Shown here piece by piece: positions 4,737 to 6,626 of a DNA stretch of 6,626 bases; positions within the stretch are counted from its first letter, which is position 1; every line of letters begins with the position of its first letter. The notes beneath the pieces are model-generated. The model searched no databases. It saw only the letters and a list, made by a program, of their open reading frames with translations, and was not told where the DNA came from. The position numbers were made by a program, and so were the translations under genes. The DNA comes from Actinoplanes liguriensis. Lineage in GTDB: Bacteria; Actinomycetota; Actinomycetes; Mycobacteriales; Micromonosporaceae. The stretch is from the NCBI GenBank assembly GCA_000715855.1, contig KL571367.1, positions 21,404-28,029 on the forward strand, read 5' to 3'.

Positions 4737-6626
4737 TCAGCTCTCGATCGCGCGCAACTGGCCCGGGTCCGCCCGGGCCAGTGCCGTGTTCGGGTCCAGG
4801 CTCCAGCCCGCCGCGTACGCCTCGGCGAACCCGTCCTCACCCAGCACCGCCCGATTACGCCGGGTCAGCTCGGCCACCTGCAGATCCGTCGGATCGTGCG
4901 AGCCGCGCAGCCGGGCCGCCGCGCCCAGCAGCTGCGCCGCCTCCCGATGCCGGCCGGTCAGCTCCGCCAGCCCTGCCGCACCGACCGCCACCAGCGACAG
5001 GATCGGCATGTCCCGGGTTTCCTGAGCGGCCGCGTACGCCCGGACCAGCGCCCGCTCGGCCCGCACCGGATCACCCCGGCGCAGCGCCAGCATGGCGTGC
5101 ACCCCCTCGATGATCGCCGTGCCGTGATCGCCGTTCATGAAGTCGTGCCCGCCGCCGCCCATCGCGCGCTCGGCCCGTGCGATCAGCTCCTCGGCCCGGT
5201 CCAGCCGCCCCAGCGAGATCATCATCCCGGCTTCCAGACCGTCGATGAGCAGCATCATCTCCGGCACCGTCGAGCGCTCGGCCCGCTCCCGCGCGCCGGC
5301 CAGCGCGGCCATCGCCTCGTCCGGCTCACCGCGCCGCAGGTGCAGGTCGGCCCGCCGCAGGTCGATGAAGACCTCGTCGCCCAGGTCCAGCGAGCCGAAC
5401 TCCGCGGCCAGCCGCTTCGCCGTGGTCAGGTCGGAGAGCGCGCCGTCCAGGTCACCCTCGTACTGCCGGAGCAGCGCCCGCAACGGCAGCACGGTCGCCT
5501 GACCCCAGCGGTCGCCGGCCGCCCGGAACCCGGCCAGCGCGTCCCGCACGTCGACCCGGACCTGCTCGACGTCGCCGTTGTTCTCCGCCACCTGCGCCCG
5601 GAACAGCTGCGCCAGCGCCGCCACCCATGGGTCGTCGCCGCCGACCAGCTGCGTCATCCGGGCCTGCGCGGCCTCGGTCTCCTGCGCCATGAACAGCACC
5701 ACCGCCGACAGCGCGCCCACCAGCCCCGGCAGCCGCGGATGCGCCAGCAGCCGGTCGGCCAGCGAGCGCAGCCGGTCCTGACGCTGCTGGGCGGACTCCA
5801 TCACCATCACGACCTCGGAGGAGACCCGGTTGAGCGTCAGCACCGCCTCCGCACAGTCGGTGACCAGCGGGTCCCGCTCCCCCGGCAGCTTCAACGCCTC
5901 GTTGAGCCAGAACTCGGCATCCACGTGCCGGCCGAACATCTGCCAGTACCAGACCAGGCTCAGCGCCAGCCGGGTCGCGCCGTCCGCGTCACCCTCGTCG
6001 CACAGGTGGCGCAGCGCCGCGAGGGCGTTGTCGTACTCCGCGCGCATCACGACCAGCGCGTCCAACTGCTCGGCGGTCCGCAACCGCGGGTCGTTCTCGG
6101 CGACCAGCGCGGACAGGTAACCGGCCGCCAGCCCGCGCACCCGGACCAGGATCCGCAGCGACGCGAGACGGTCGATCCCGTACTCCCGGAGCGTCTCCAG
6201 CATCCGATAGCGGCCGTCCGGCGCGCGCTGCAACAGTGACTTGTCGACCAGCGACGCCAGCAGATCCGGGATCCGCGCCGCCGGCACACCCGCCTCCGCG
6301 CACACCGCCGTCGCCGAGCCCACCGTCACGCCGCCGGGCAGCACCGACACCCGCTCGGCGAGCGTCCGCTCGTCGTCGGCCAGCAACTCCCAGCTCCAGG
6401 CGATCACCGCGCGCAGCGTCCGGTGCCGGGGCAGCGCCGTGCGGCTCCCGGTCGTGAGCAGCCGGAACCGGTCGTCCAGCCCGTCCGCGAGCTCGCGCAG
6501 CCCGAGCGTGCGCAGCCGGGCCGCGGCCAGCTCCAGCGCCAGCGGCAACCCGTCGAGCCGGCGCACGATCTGCACGACGTCCTCGACGGTCGCCGCGTCC
6601 ACCACGAACCCGGGAAGCACCGCGGC
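4737..6626 (-). CDS. AfsR/SARP-like (STAND-type) regulator, C-terminal part (N-terminus outside window)
   Basis: C-terminal 629 residues of a large regulatory ATPase; the frame is open to the right edge, so the internal GTG at 6620 is not taken as the start. Numbering from the edge: the NB-ARC-like GLPLALELAAARL motif starts at 26; LPRHRTLRAVIAWSWELL (66-82) and the following stretch through LVDKSLL (126-132) and YRMLETLREYGIDRL form the winged-helix-like region seen in AfsR-type regulators. From about 160 on, Ala- and Leu-rich helical repeats resemble TPRs. The end, LGEDGFAEAYAAGWSLDP, matches the usual C-terminus of BTAD/AfsR-like proteins, and no LuxR-type helix-turn-helix follows. The missing part should hold Walker A/B motifs and perhaps a SARP/BTAD DNA-binding domain. 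Such proteins often control secondary metabolism or transport. A link to the convergent exporter operon is suggested by position only. A STAND ATPase without a BTAD domain is the main alternative. Confidence 0.88.
   Translation of the reverse strand, partial: AAVLPGFVVDAATVEDVVQIVRRLDGLPLALELAAARLRTLGLRELADGLDDRFRLLTTGSRTALPRHRTLRAVIAWSWELLADDERTLAERVSVLPGGVTVGSATAVCAEAGVPAARIPDLLASLVDKSLLQRAPDGRYRMLETLREYGIDRLASLRILVRVRGLAAGYLSALVAENDPRLRTAEQLDALVVMRAEYDNALAALRHLCDEGDADGATRLALSLVWYWQMFGRHVDAEFWLNEALKLPGERDPLVTDCAEAVLTLNRVSSEVVMVMESAQQRQDRLRSLADRLLAHPRLPGLVGALSAVVLFMAQETEAAQARMTQLVGGDDPWVAALAQLFRAQVAENNGDVEQVRVDVRDALAGFRAAGDRWGQATVLPLRALLRQYEGDLDGALSDLTTAKRLAAEFGSLDLGDEVFIDLRRADLHLRRGEPDEAMAALAGARERAERSTVPEMMLLIDGLEAGMMISLGRLDRAEELIARAERAMGGGGHDFMNGDHGTAIIEGVHAMLALRRGDPVRAERALVRAYAAAQETRDMPILSLVAVGAAGLAELTGRHREAAQLLGAAARLRGSHDPTDLQVAELTRRNRAVLGEDGFAEAYAAGWSLDPNTALARADPGQLRAIES
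4757..4782. terminator. 11-bp perfect hairpin at convergent junction, possible terminator of the exporter operon
   Basis: ACTGGCCCGGG (4757-4767) is perfectly complementary to 4772-4782, with a 4-base loop TCCG. It starts 24 bp after the permease stop and lies inside the last codons of the convergent regulator gene (encoding LARADPGQL). With only three bases between the two genes, any terminator must overlap coding sequence, and this is the best candidate for ending the exporter transcript. No T-tract follows. Confidence 0.55.

Noticed and set aside
4896..6239. A 447-residue plus-strand frame opposite the AfsR-like gene
   Set aside because: It is rich in Arg, Gln, Pro and His with no domain motif, and lies opposite a well-supported gene, so it is a codon-bias shadow.
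1..6626. CRISPR arrays, tRNA or rRNA genes, insertion sequences, attachment sites, novel defence system
   Set aside because: No regularly spaced repeats, cloverleaf-like sequence, transposase or integrase motifs or terminal inverted repeats were seen, and all five genes belong to known families.

Overview
The window is uniformly GC-rich, its codons end overwhelmingly in G or C, and starts include GTG. The protein families point to a high-GC actinomycete, and the mixture of genes suggests the Micromonosporaceae (for example an Actinoplanes relative). The family assignment is an inference from style, not a database match. The window is densely coded: five protein genes, two of them cut by the window edges, and no intergenic gap above 150 bases.

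Left block (1-2786): a minus-strand sensor histidine kinase of the CitA/DcuS type runs off the left edge. An 82-bp gap separates it from a divergent, plus-strand dctA encoding a C4-dicarboxylate:cation symporter. The kinase has an extracellular ligand pocket of the class that binds citrate or C4-dicarboxylates, so the pair reads as a sense-and-import module for succinate, fumarate or malate. The partner response regulator would be expected just outside the window, downstream of the kinase.

Middle block (2787-4733): a perfect 18-bp inverted repeat follows dctA and is a good terminator candidate. It is followed by a two-gene operon for a DrrAB-type ABC exporter: an ATPase with a GTG start and strong ribosome binding site, then a six-helix ABC-2 permease that overlaps it by four bases (ATGA).

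Right block (4737-6626): a minus-strand gene converges on the permease with only three bases between the stop codons. It encodes the C-terminal 629 residues of a large AfsR/SARP-like or STAND-type regulator: the end of an NB-ARC-like ATPase, a winged-helix region, then a TPR-rich helical region. Its N-terminus, where a BTAD/SARP DNA-binding part would be expected, is outside the window. Two hairpins at the convergent junction may end transcription on both strands.

Nothing here amounts to an undescribed system. The points most worth a second look are the shared regulatory gap between kinase and dctA, the 18-bp hairpin with a third repeat copy, and a short patch of atypical codons inside the ABC ATPase gene.
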